A DNA stretch of 64,000 bases from Berberis thunbergii. Taxonomy: Eukaryota > Streptophyta > Magnoliopsida > Ranunculales > Berberidaceae. Made by a program: the position numbers and the translations under genes. The DNA lies in assembly GCA_003290165.1 (NCBI GenBank), contig QNQO01007586.1, positions 1 to 64,000 of the forward strand, written 5' to 3'. Below, in pieces: positions 44,990 to 55,901 of the stretch. Below the pieces are notes generated by a model that did no database searches, was not told the DNA's origin, and saw nothing but the letters and a program-made list of their open reading frames with translations. The first letter of the stretch is position 1. Each line of letters opens with the position of its first letter.

Positions 44990-45800
44990 CCTTCCTGTTT
45001 TGCCTGTAAGCCATTTGACCTGTCAACTCTTGTCTATTTTTAATCACAAAAACCTGCCAATTAGATAAACATGTTAGAATAAAGAACAAGCTGACAATCA
45101 AGCGGCCTGCATCAAGTAGCACAACAAATACAAAGCATGCTCACAAAAAACTTTACAAAAGCTACAATAAAAAATTGATAGTTTGGTACATAACTATACC
45201 CTATCCCTAATATACTCAAAACAATTATAAAAAACTCAGTCATTCTACAATACACATATAAAGGCCAGTGAATGCCTCGGCTTCCCCATACAGAAAACCA
45301 AAAACAAACTGACAAAATCCTCTTTCTACTCTAGGACCTCCAAATCACACCCTAGAATAGGGTGCCTATTAAGGTGTTTGGACCCTAATTGCTCCTGATT
45401 ATAAAGCAAAATTCTACTCAAATATGAGGATTGAGCAAATTTTGCACATTGTGTGGCCAATCATGCTGTAGACTTGGCATTATTTCTGTTAATCAATCAC
45501 AATCAGATGTATAAGTCCTGCTTTTTAGTTTCAAGCCAAAATGACAAAAGCATCTATAGGTCCTGTTCAAATGTCCAGGTTCATTAGAAAAATTTTGATC
45601 AGTAAAACAAGAATACTCTTTTATAATGTGGTTAAAGAATTCATAAGATAAATGAATATAAGTAATAATCAAAACTGGTTTCAACTGTGTATTTGAATTG
45701 CAATCCGATAAGAAGTGTCGAGTTTTCACTTACAATGAAATTGTTTCCTTGAATTTCAGCAACTATCCCCCATGTACATCTGTCAATTGTTTCACTTACG
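44990..45800 (-). pseudogene. Unidentified exon-like pieces
   Basis: Two minus-strand stretches look exonic: about 45800-45730 (DFVSETIDRCTWGIVAEIQG) and about 45058-44992 (VFVIKNRQELTGQMAYRQNR). Splice-like AG and GT flank them, but I do not recognise the protein. They lie on the same strand as the other pieces of this element. Confidence 0.3.
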
Positions 45801-46499
45801 AAATCTACAATAGAAATGTCAAATAATTAGGTTAAATGAAGAAATTATAACCGAGTACTTCAATAGATGATCTGCAGGAGTAAAACATGTACCTGGTTGG
45901 TTGGTACAATACCCATTATCTTCCATATCTTTTGCAAACAATAAGTAATATGAAATGGGAAATGTTGAAAAACTGAACACTCATTTTATTTTTGAAAAAT
46001 TTACTAGGCATTTTTCAAAACAATATCACCCTTATGAGCAAGTCTCCAAACACTGAGAGATTATAAGACTTGAGTACATAGCATGCTCAATAGTAAAGTT
46101 TCCATTGCTTAATCAAAGCATCAGGATATCATCTGGTCAAGGATTTCGGCAAGACAACCAATCACTCAGATTAATAAATCAGGCAAACTTCACTAAATGG
46201 TTCAATTGAAGACACATGGCAGCTACTTGAATAGTCTGAAACTAAACTCATGTTCAATTGACATTTAAACTTTTCTCCTCCAAAAGTTAACTTTGTCCTT
46301 CTAATAGAAATCCAGGAATGCATATAAAAAACACTAGCAAGCATAAAAACTAACAATAACAACCAAGTGCAAGGGAGCTACTTTTCCAGGTTGAGGGAAA
46401 AACAAAAGTAAACAATACCAGCAAAACTAACGGTAACGACGAAGGAAGAGGGTGTTGTTCCTCTTCCATGTGGCCCTTTGAGAAGGTCTGTTCTTGTGA

Positions 46500-47058
46500 T
46501 GCAAATGCCCCTTAATGGGGGGCCACAGGCAACCCGACTGTCATAGTTTAATGGGGGCCACCATATCCACAACAAGCCATAATGGGCTGTTCAAATCCTG
46601 AAAACAATCATCACGAAAATTAAAAAAGTATTTCTTTAGATAAGGATAAGGTTAGATTACAAGCTTAATGTTCAAATTTGTAAAACTAGCCACAAAGAAG
46701 AAGTAGCGTACCATATCTATAATAATTTGAGATGATGTTGAGTTTTATTGTGAATATGTCAATGTAAGTGGTGTTATGAATCCAAAACCTCCTTTCTCCT
46801 TTATCATATAATTTCTGGAAGAGCAATCAAATAAGGAATTTCTTAGATTGTTTCAGTGAACTAATCAACAAAAATGAAAAAGGTGAAGCCAAATAGAGGA
46901 GTGATGGTTATGTTGAAGTTTGCCTTACCTAAACGCCGGTATCAAATTCCAACAAAATGTTAGGAATCGAAGCAATTAGTTGGTCCCCTGATTTGGAATA
47001 AAATGCACCAGCGAGATCATTCTGGCCTGTATCAAACATATAAAGCCCTTCCTGAAAA
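46500..47058 (-). pseudogene. Captured GDSL esterase/lipase fragment
   Basis: Minus-strand piece about 47058-46929 reads GLYMFDTGQNDLAGAFYSKS, DQLIASIPNILLEFDTGV, containing the GQND block III of GDSL hydrolases. A second piece, about 46590-46500, in another frame reads [20 protein letters not shown], the segment before block V. The intervening exon parts and the Ser and Asp-His catalytic blocks are absent. GDSL enzymes are secreted lipases/esterases. Confidence 0.82.
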
Positions 47059-47294
47059 TAAGATTCTTGTGGGAGGTACTTAATTAGTTTCTTACCTACA
47101 AGAAAATCAAAAGGTTGGAGTCATTTAGAAAAATTTACAAGGACTTGTTTCTGAATGCCAATGTCACAGACTAATTTCTGCAATTAAAACTTTTTGCTCT
47201 CTTTGAGACAACCCCTCCTGTGCAAGGATGTTGTTGAATATAATAAGAGATGTGGTACACATCCTTGTAGTTTCAACAGCACCTACAAGTCCTT

Positions 47295-47440
47295 GCAACG
47301 GGGAAGTGGCCACTGTTCTTAGCCGTTGGTTTATTTGCCACGACTAAAAACCGTGGCTAAAAAATTACACCAAAAGGGTTGCCACGGTTTATAACCGTCG
47401 CTAAAATTGCCAATGGTTTAAAACAGTAGCTATCAGATTT
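47295..47440. repeat. Head-to-head junction of two family A CACTA 5' ends
   Basis: 47295-47362 carries CCGTTGG...GCCACGACT...CCGTGGC motifs facing left. ACACCAAAAGGG at 47369 followed by GCCACGG...CCGTCGC motifs faces right. The latter matches the reverse complement of the 33990 terminus (CACTACACCAAAAGGG), except that CACT is replaced by AATT. Confidence 0.65.
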
Positions 47441-47559
47441 ACATTTTGGCGAAAATATTTTCGTGCTTTGGAGGGAGAAGTTTCGCACTTTGGCGAAAAA
47501 ATTGGGGAAAAATAGATTCTCACTCTCTCCACGCCTCCTCTTCACAATCACTGATTCTT

Positions 47560-47760
47560 GAAGTAGAAAAGAAGAAGGATGAAAGAAGGAGAGGACGATA
47601 GAAGAAGAAGAAGAAGAAGAAAGTTGAGAAGAAGAACATGAAATTGGAACTCCATTGTCAGTTTCTTCTTTCCAGTCGATTTCTTTCTCTCTCTGTCCAA
47701 ATCACAAGTAGAAGAAGCATCTAAGCATCTCACCCCCTTCAACTAGTACTAATCTCGTTG
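47560..47760 (+). promoter_or_regulatory. GA-rich leader of the 47.4-kb CACTA
   Basis: The purine-rich tract has AGAAGAAGGATGAAAGAAG and (GAA)n. The same 18-nt string appears inside the leader of the family B CACTA at about 52681. It lies between the subterminal repeats and the first captured exon, the expected place for the element's transcribed leader. The role is inferred. Confidence 0.4.
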
Positions 47761-48835
47761 GAACTCATAACCCCAGGTTGGCCCATTCTTCCAAATCTCA
47801 GTTTCTCTTTCACTCATGCTCATTATCAACCATTGGGTATCTTTCTAATCAATCACAAAATCAACCAAATGATCACAACAAGAAATGGGTTTGTTTTTCT
47901 GTCAAAACTAATTCGTGGGTTTAGTTTTATTTTTGTTAATAGTTTCTCAACCGGTCTGTTTGGTTGAGTTGGCTCTGTATTCCTTAATTGGGTTGTTTTT
48001 TGTTTTATCAAAGTGTTGTTCTTTTTCTTTTCATCATTAATTGTGCTTTGTTTTTCTTCTTGTTTACATGCCACTGTTGAATTTTTGCTGTTTGTGTTTG
48101 TACTATGGCTGTTTGGCTTCATATGAATGAATCATCACTTTTTCTTAGGGGTTTTCATTTACATCTTCACCATATAAATCAAATTGCATTGTACAATTCG
48201 ATCTCCGGTGCTTGCTCTCAATCCACTCTCCTATTCTTGTTGTCTTAGTTTTGGGCTTATACCCAATCTGTACTGAGATGGCAGCTCAATGTTTCAGATA
48301 ATTGAAGGTCGACCAAATCTTGAAGACAATATATAATGGTTTCTATATCTAGATTGGGTGTTTATTGATGCACTGAGATCATAGTAATTCTCTCAGGAAC
48401 GGTGCTGACACTTTGTCTTTTATAGACTCATTCAGAGCATATTCTATTACAGGTATTGGATTTTCACAAAAATTATTTTGTTCAAATGCTGGTCTTGTTT
48501 GCTCAATTGAGAAGGTCATTCTGATCTTATAAAAGCTTGGGCCAGCCATGCTTTTTTACTTTCATCTGTTAGTTTGAATTTGTGATTTACTTGAAGGATA
48601 CTACAATACTCGAGTGGCGAGCAATCTTTCAAAAATGTGGGGGATTTTCACTATATTTCAAACAGTCTATTGCTATACGTTTGTTATGTTATTAGTATTA
48701 CTGTGGAGATCTGATTTAATTTACCTTAACACTCACATTTTTATGTGTTCTAGAGCTTGATCACCTTGTTTAAGACTAGCAATGATTGGTTAGCACTCTG
48801 ATTTTGGACTGGAAGGGTTCAATTGAAATAGTAGA
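47761..48835. other. Probable leader intron of the 47.4-kb CACTA
   Basis: T-rich in the plus strand with no recognisable exon; consistent with intron sequence before the RabGAP exon. Confidence 0.35.
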
Positions 48836-50788
48836 ATGGAGAGGAAAAGGGTGGATGAATTTGAACCTAGATCAGTTCCACCTGTGAGACAAGTGGACAG
48901 ATTCGGGTTCGTAAAGCAAGAAGTAAACTCCCCTGATGGTCAACCCAGGATTAGGTCTGCGGTTGATCAAGAGAGGTGGGTTTTTAATTGTTGGAGCTGA
49001 TAATTATTTCGCAGTTGTTCATAGTTTCATTTATGTCTACAATAGGAAACGATTTTATGAAATTATCATGTGGTGGTTCTTATTTTATTCCTGTCTATAT
49101 GCTTTGTTGAATTATTGAAGTGTTGAACAATTGGTATTAGCTTGAAAAAAATTTCAAACATAATTTTATCGAGTGTGATCATGTTGGTAAGATGCATCAT
49201 AATTGAAAGAACCTTGTCTTTCTCTTCCTCCATTGAGATGACACCAAAATGTTTCTTCACTTTCCACAAAAATAGATCAGTTCATTCGCATCCCTGAACC
49301 AACCATTGTCTTGGGCTTTGAAATCTTTGATCTTTTGTTTTTGTACTTGGACGGGAACATTGTTACCATTGCTTGTATTAAGAGAGTGTTTCGACTTATA
49401 TATGGTTTTTTGAGATGTAAGCATATGGGCTAGTTTTTCTTAGATTTTGGGTCTACGTGATCTTAATTTCTTTTTGATAATCCAGAACCTGTGAGGGTTT
49501 TAGGTCTTTTGTATGTTTTCTTTCTTTTCCATTCAAATTATTTACTTTGATTACAATGTATATGTAAGTACAGTAGTAGTATTGTGGCCATGTGGGTGAA
49601 CTCAATGCAGGGGCATCATCAATGGATGTAGCATTTTGTTTTGTATTTTTTCTGATGTTCGATCTTTGATTTTTTATTTTTATTTTGATGCAGCAACTTG
49701 TGATATATGAGACTTCAGCTTCAGAATTGGACATAATTCGTGATTTTCTCGCACTTTTCCTTCGCATATTTTTTTCAGCAGAGACATGGACCAGGTCAAA
49801 GGTCCCTATATAATGTACTAAAGGCATATTCTGTGTATGATAGGGATGTCGGATATGTTCAGGTCCGACTTCAATCAATTATCTCATTTTGGTGTTATAC
49901 TTTATCTTATGTTGAACTTTAACTGTTAAATTTGATATTGACATTCCATGAAATACAGGGAATGGGTTTTTTTGCCGGTCTGTTGCTTCTTTACATGAGC
50001 GAAGAAGATGCATTTTGGTTATTAGTTGCTTATTGAAAGGGGTTGTTCACTCCCCAATGGAAGGATTATATTTGGTAACTCTCAGAAGCTAGTAATTACA
50101 TTCTTGAATGCTTCCTTATGTTCCATATCATTGTATTATTTAAAATTTGGAAGAGATGCAGTCACCATCTAGTAAAAGACTGAACACAATAGGTTATTTA
50201 TTGTAGATGATGTCTATGCTTATATTTCTCGCTGCAGTGTTGATGCGTGCTTGTATTCAATTATTACTTAGATCTATACAATAGATAACAAACACTACAA
50301 AAAATGAGGTTTAAACCGGCACTTTCACGGTGGCGTTTCACTGAAAGCGCTGGTAAAACATTATCATTAACGGCGCTTACGATTTCAAGCGTCGGCAATA
50401 AAATGAGTCTAAAGCACTCCCGGCGTTTATAATGAAGCGCCGGGAAATATCACCCTAAACCGACGTTTTACTTATAAAACGCCGGGAAAGATTACCCTAA
50501 ACTGGCGTTTATTCTCTGAAGCGTCGGTAAAGATGAAAAAACCCATCAAAAATTTGAAATAAAATTGTATTTTTTGGAAATGCCGTATTTGATGTAAATA
50601 AGCGCCGGCAAAGAGCGACCAATACCGGCATTTTATACAAAGCGCCGGTACAGAGTAACCAATACCGGCATTTTACTCAAAGCGCCGAAAAAGTGTAACC
50701 AATACCGGCATGCTTTTGAAAGCGCGGGTAAAGAGTAACCAATACCGGCACCGTATTTTTGAAGCACCGGGCAAGATAAAAAAAAACC

Positions 50789-50796
50789 CTCCAACC
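50789..50796. repeat. 8-bp TSD of hAT element, left
   Basis: CTCCAACC, repeated at 51879-51886. hAT transposases make 8-bp duplications. Confidence 0.88.
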
Positions 50797-51878
50797 TAAG
50801 GGTGGGCATCCCATCCCTCGATCCCGATCCCGTCCCGTCCCGATTTTTTCGGGTCTTAATGGGATTGAATAATTTCATCCCGTCCCGATCTAGAATGGGA
50901 TGGGATGGGATGGGATGAAGATTTTCAATCTCGCCAATCTCATCCCATCCCGAGCTAATTTTTCACTCTGGTATTAATGAGTATTTTCTAGAATACGTCC
51001 CTCAACTTTCTGCCATTTAAACATTTAGAAATACCTGCAATGCAGGTTTGGTAGCATATTTTTTTCAGTTAGCTATTACATAGTTATTACATGAATATTA
51101 AACTCTCTCGAAGTTAAATTTGTATCTGATTTTATTTCTATTACCTTCCTACTAGATCATTAGATGATTAAACATGTCGTATCTGGGATATTAGGAATGC
51201 CAATGCCAGTCCTCGCATTTACATTCCAAAGCCTTCAGATGCTATCACTGGTTTGTTTCAAGTTTACATAGTGCGTTTTGGTTGGTTGGTTGGCTAGGGT
51301 TTTTGGAATTTGGTAACTGAAATCTTAACTTGGAATTAACTTCAGGGAAGAGCAATGGTCCCTCAACTAGCACCACGCTTTCAACTAGCATTGTTCCCTC
51401 AACTAGTACTAATCCATCAAGCCACCAAATATTGTGTTGTCCATATAATGCTAGTGGAACTGTTTTTGTCACTGGTAGCTCAGATACCTATGCAAGGGTA
51501 AAACTGAGTGTTATTCTTTGCGCTGTGTACATTATGTTTGTTTAAATTTGTTATTCTATACTTAGTAAATATATTGTTCGAAATTGAAATGCATAGCTGG
51601 ATGCATATGAGTTTCAGATCTTCTTCAAGAACAAGCAATTTGCAGGTGTGGAATGCTTTGAAGTCTAACACAGATGAGTACAAGCAACCAAATTATGAGA
51701 TTGATTAAAGAAAATGAAATGCATATAATCAGAGCACACTGATCTCGTCCCGAACCCGTTTGGGATGGGACGAGGTCGGGATGAGGTTTTTCCCATCCTG
51801 TCCCGTCTCGATCCCGAATGATCGGAATGGGACAGGGATGGGTTTATCTCGTCCCATCCTGTCCCGTGCCTACCCCTA
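50797..51878 (+). mobile_element. Non-autonomous hAT element carrying BRWD exons
   Basis: 1,082 bp with TIRs TAAGGGTGGGCA and (reverse) TAGGGGTAGGCA, flanked by the exact 8-bp TSD CTCCAACC. Subterminal regions are rich in CCCATCCCG/CCCGTCCCG repeats, a common pattern in plant hAT elements. It has no transposase; its interior holds three exons of a bromodomain/WD40 gene in sense. It is inserted in the family B subterminal array. Confidence 0.9.
51170..51707 (+). pseudogene. Captured BRWD/PHIP-like WD40 gene fragment
   Basis: Exons: about 51178-51251 (RIWDIRNANASPRIYIPKPS, DAIT), 51346-51497 (GKSNGPSTSTTLSTS, HQILCCPYNASGTVFVTGSS, DTYAR) and 51646-51707 (VWNALKSNTDEYKQPNYEID). This corresponds to two WD40 blades of plant bromodomain-and-WD-repeat proteins (BRWD/PHIP type, chromatin-associated). 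The second exon contains a duplicated STS-rich stretch. Introns of 94 and 148 bp with GT-AG sites are kept, so capture was at DNA level. The fragment may be openly spliced, but the bromodomain is lacking. Confidence 0.82.
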
Positions 51879-51886
51879 CTCCAACC
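51879..51886. repeat. 8-bp TSD of hAT element, right
   Basis: CTCCAACC, matching 50789-50796. Confidence 0.88.
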
Positions 51887-52509
51887 CATCCTACTGATGA
51901 AAACAATATTATGTTTTCTAAAACCGCCGCTTTAGAGGTTACAAGCGCCGGTAAAGAGTAACCAACCCGCGAATAACGACACTTTTACGACGCTTTAGAA
52001 CTACAAAAAAACAAAGTCTAAAACGACACTTTTACGACGACGTTTCAATAAAAGCGCCGGTACAACATAAGCAATAACGACGCTTGGGATATAAAACACC
52101 GGAAACAGCCCGCCATTGTTTCCCACTAGGGCAAAAAATTAAGTCTTAAGCAATCACAAAGTTTATACAATAAAGCGCTGGTACATATTGAACAATACCA
52201 ACATTGTATTTTCTAAAGCGCCGGTACATATCGAACAATACCGGCGTTGTATTTTCTAAGTGCCGGTGAAGAGCGAAAATAAAATTGTTCTTAAACATGC
52301 CGTATTAGATGTAAAATGTCGGTAAAGATCTTCCAATACCGGCGTTTAGGTTTGAAAGCGCCGGTAAAGCGCTCACAATACCGAAAATTTGGTAAGGAAG
52401 CGCTGGTAAAGAATGAAAAAAACCGTGATTCCATCCCACCACTGAAAATGAAATTGTGTTTATAAAGCGCCGTATTAGATGTAGGAAACACCGGATTAGA
52501 GTATACAAT

Positions 52510-52900
52510 TTATACCCCCTGCGCTGATTCACGACTCATTTCCTTCCCTCTCCTTCACCGCTTTCAGTCCTTTGGGACTTTGTTCGTTCCCTCCTTCATT
52601 CGTTTCGATGCTTTCCTCACTCTCTCCTTTCCCCTCTCTTCCTCTACCCAAACCCCTCCCACCAAGCCACCAAGCAGAGAAGAAGAAGGATGAAAGAAGA
52701 AGAAGGACGAGAAGGTAAGACCTCCTCTTCCTCTACATCTCCTCTTCTTCTTCTTCTTCTTCAGATCCGAAGTTTGAAGGTAAGATCTGAAGTTTGATTC
52801 TTCGTTCTTAAGATCTGAAGTTCTTTTTTTTTTTTTTTTTTTTCAGGAAAGGAAGAAGCTCTTGAAGGAAATGAAGAAGCTCAAACTAGAGGTGTGTTTC
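52510..52900 (+). promoter_or_regulatory. Leader region of family B CACTA
   Basis: The CT-rich then GA-rich tract with AGAAGAAGGATGAAAGAAG (about 52679-52697), a plausible donor AAGGTAAGACC (52712) and repeated GATCTGAAGTTTGA-type units resembles a transcribed leader and first intron. A T-run precedes AGGAAAGGAAGAAGCTC. A small ORF from the ATG would be Lys/Glu-rich. Role inferred from position. Confidence 0.4.
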
Positions 52901-54352
52901 TCTTCTTCCATTCTCTTCTTCGCTATTAGGGTTTCAAATTTTTGATCTCCTCTTCAATACCCAGTCTTCAATTATGTAATTTCTTCACATATTTGGTGTG
53001 CAAGTAGGGTTTATTGTGTCTGTTGTCTTAGCTTTTTCATTGTAGATCTGCTTGGGGTTCTGTTTTTTTTTTTTTTATTTCATTCTAAGATTGTTAACTC
53101 TGTGGTGCAATTTACGTTGAAAAGATGTGATGGGTTGAGTTTCTAGGCGTTTTTCCTTGGTTTAGAAGAGGTGAAATGGGTTAACTCCTTGGTTTTTTGG
53201 ATGATAGAGTTGAAATGGGTTTTTGATTTAGAAGGTTTTTGAGACGTAACTAAAAAATTGGTTGATGGTTTTTGTAGGTACTTGGATGGGTGGGAGGGGT
53301 AGGTAGCAAAGCTGAGGTTTCTCAATGGCTGATAATTGGGATTTCAGATAGGTAGTAGCAGTTCAGGTAACTCGAATTCACTAAAAAATTGTAATTTTGA
53401 ATCCTTTTTTGGTTGGCAATAGTGTGATTGATTGGTTTTCTTAATGGGCAATTTGTGTGGTTTGTGATTGGGTTTGAGTTAGGGTTTTTGGTTTAAAGTT
53501 TTGGGGTTTAATGGGTTTTGATTGTTGAGGTGTTATGCTAAGTAAGAACTTCATACCCATTTAAGGTTTGTTTGGTTGAAATTGGGGTTTGTGATTTCCT
53601 TTGTTGTTTTGAATCATGAAAGTTGGTCTGATTGAGTTATTGTGGTGACTAAGTGACCTCAAAAGTAAGCACACTTTCTTGCTATTCGAAAAATTCACAA
53701 CTTTCTACATTCTCACTTGGCCTTAAAATCTCATTTTGTTGCTCACATTTTGGTCTCATTTTCAACGAGGTCTGAGTGAGTTTTCAAGTTTTGTGGAACC
53801 AGGATTTGCCTTGAGACAAGTTTACTCCTACTTACTGGTAACTTTGATCATTCCAAGTTAGTTCCATAGTGATTTCATACATTGATCTTTAGGAATAGTT
53901 GTTTGTTTGGTTCCAAAATCACAAAATGGGTTTTGATGAAATTGAAATTTGTGATTGATCTTTAGGAATAGTTGTTTGGTTCCAAAATCACTAAATGGGT
54001 TTTGATCAAACTGAAAATTGTGATAACCCATTGCTTAAAATTTGAGATTTTATGAGTTTTGAAGCAAAACCCATACAGTTTTTGTTGATTCACAGTAAAA
54101 TATAGTGATTTGGGTTTCATGAAAAAAGCTACAATTTTAGGAGATGTACTTTTTGCAAAAGTAGTGCCAGGATTATAGAATGCAAATGGTTCTACAAGTG
54201 ATATTGTCGTAATTCATAAGATTCGTGATCAGGAATGATCCCTCAGCTCAAAAATTTGTTGTATGAAAGACAATGGGGACTGTAATGTGACATGTTTTAT
54301 TGTTAGTCGTGTTTGTGTAGTTATGTTCCTTGATTTTTCTCTGTGTTGATAG

Positions 54353-54870
54353 GTAAGCACATTGATTTTGGGGGAACATGAAGGTGGTGATGTGAAACAA
54401 TCATCACTGAGTGCAATAGCTGCAGCAAAGAGCATAAGTGAGGAAAATTCCATTTCTTTGTTATTGGTAGGTTCAAGAAGCTGCTAAACTTGCTGCCAAA
54501 AGCCATCCTTCAATTTCTGAGGTAGGTTTCTTGCATTCTTAGTTGATCAGATTTTTTTATAATACTTGCAACTCAATAAATTTGTTATGATCCCTTGCAT
54601 TTCCACTCATAATTATATATTGACATATATAGTGTGCAAAATTTTAATATTTGTGCGTCTATTACAATTTTAGGTTCTTGTGGCTAATTCAGATATGTTT
54701 GAACCTCCTCTTGCAGAACCTTGGGCTGAATTACTCCGTTTGGTTCAGCAAAAGGGTGGCTACTTGCACATAATCGCTTCTTCAAGTTCATTTGGGAAAA
54801 AACATACTTCCATGAGCAGCTGCTCTTTTAGATGTTTTTCCTGTAACAGATGTCATTGGCATTTCTGGCC
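54353..54870 (+). pseudogene. Captured electron transfer flavoprotein alpha (ETFA) fragment
   Basis: Exons 54353-54521 (VSTLILGEHEGGDVKQSSLS, AIAAAKSISEENSISLLL, then a small deletion, QEAAKLAAKSHPSISE) and 54674-about 54870 (VLVANSDMFEPPLAEPWAEL, LVQQKGGYLHIIASSSSFGK, then one base lost, DVFPVTDVIGISGP). This is the N-terminal domain of mitochondrial ETF-alpha, which passes electrons from dehydrogenases to ETF-ubiquinone oxidoreductase. The FAD-binding C-terminal domain is absent. The intron (54522-54673) is GT-AG. Confidence 0.87.
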
Positions 54871-55616
54871 CTTAGTTTTTTATAAGGTATTTCTAGGTTA
54901 TGATTGTTCTTATGATTTGGGGTCTTTATGATTGTTCTTTGTGATTTGGGGTCTTTTGTTTTGATGGGTTACTTTCTGGGTTTTTTTTTAATTTTTTTTC
55001 ACAACATGTGTGTTGTACAGTCGCACTACTTACTGTACATACTTGACTTGCTGATTTACAAATGAAACTAAACTAATTTTGTGTGTCGGCAGGTAGTTGC
55101 ATGTGTTATGTTAACAACAGATTAAACTTAGTCTGATTGATAATGATGTTTCAACAAAAAATGACCTCTCAACTCTGTTTTTCCTTTTATCTTATTTATC
55201 AACTGGGGTTTGTATGTGTATCAATCAAGGAGTTGTTGTTCAAAGTTTAGTTTATTTTAGCAAAACTGGGAAATGATCATTTTGCAAAAAATAAAAAATA
55301 AAAAACCCCTCTCAACTCCATTATTAGATTATTTCAACAGGACCAGTGACCTAGTCTAGACAGCTCTTGCTGCTGTAACAATAACCTTAAAAAACGTGCT
55401 GCAACTCTAAATCACAATATAAATAGAAATCCAATCAAGATTTTGTGCTTGACTAAACTTCTTCATCGATGATGAATTGTAGTTTGATATCTAATCATTT
55501 TGCGCAACATATGAATTTTATTAGTTCTCCTATATTGAATTGCTAGTTTGGAACACCTTACTCTGTATGCTTTTAGTATCACTTCTAACAAACTCCTTTT
55601 GCTACTTCTATGTTAG

Positions 55617-55901
55617 GTCCGGGAAAATGCTATTCTGTTGAATCTTGGCACATTACGTGCAATTGCCATGCCAGAACGTGTTTTCATATTTGACTATAAC
55701 CGGTAATCTCTGATTTCTAGCTCATAGTGAGGGTTTTGGGTTTTGACCATGTGTTTGTCTTCATACTCTAAATGAAATATTTCATTGGAACTGTTTTTGA
55801 ACATCTGCAGTAAAGGAGGAAAGGCTTTCTTAGATCATCTGTTACCTCGCTTAAATCCAAAGAACATGAATGGAGCACCATCAATGCCATTCGAGCTTGA
55901 G
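55617..55901 (+). pseudogene. Captured MRS2-11-like magnesium transporter exons
   Basis: Exons 55617-55702 (VRENAILLNLGTLRAIAMPE, RVFIFDYNR) and 55811-55901 (KGGKAFLDHLLPRLNPKNMN, GAPSMPFELE), joined in frame across a GT-AG intron. They match the N-terminal cytosolic/stromal part of the chloroplast MRS2-11/MGT10 type of CorA-like Mg transporters. The GMN-containing membrane segment is not present. No frameshift is seen within the two exons. Confidence 0.85.

Larger units (their letters stand above)
43039..47362 (-). mobile_element. Family A CACTA (3' end at left) with AGPase and GDSL pieces
   Basis: CACTACACCAAAAATACCC at 43039 and the following palindrome array align with the left (3') end of the 23.6-kb CACTA. 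Toward the right are minus-strand captured pieces (ADP-glucose pyrophosphorylase, GDSL esterase) and, at 47295-47362, the same subterminal motif in the orientation expected of a 5' end. The final TTTTGGTGTAGTG is missing, apparently lost at the junction with the next element. No transposase is seen. Internal spacers 44.1-45.0, 45.1-45.7 and 45.8-46.44 kb show no identifiable genes. Confidence 0.75.
50320..52505. repeat. Family B subterminal repeats, 5' end, split by hAT
   Basis: Two blocks, 50320-50788 and 51900-52505, with many copies of AGCGCCGGTAAAGA and TACCGGC / CCGGCGTTT. The blocks were one array before the hAT element inserted between them. Confidence 0.82.
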
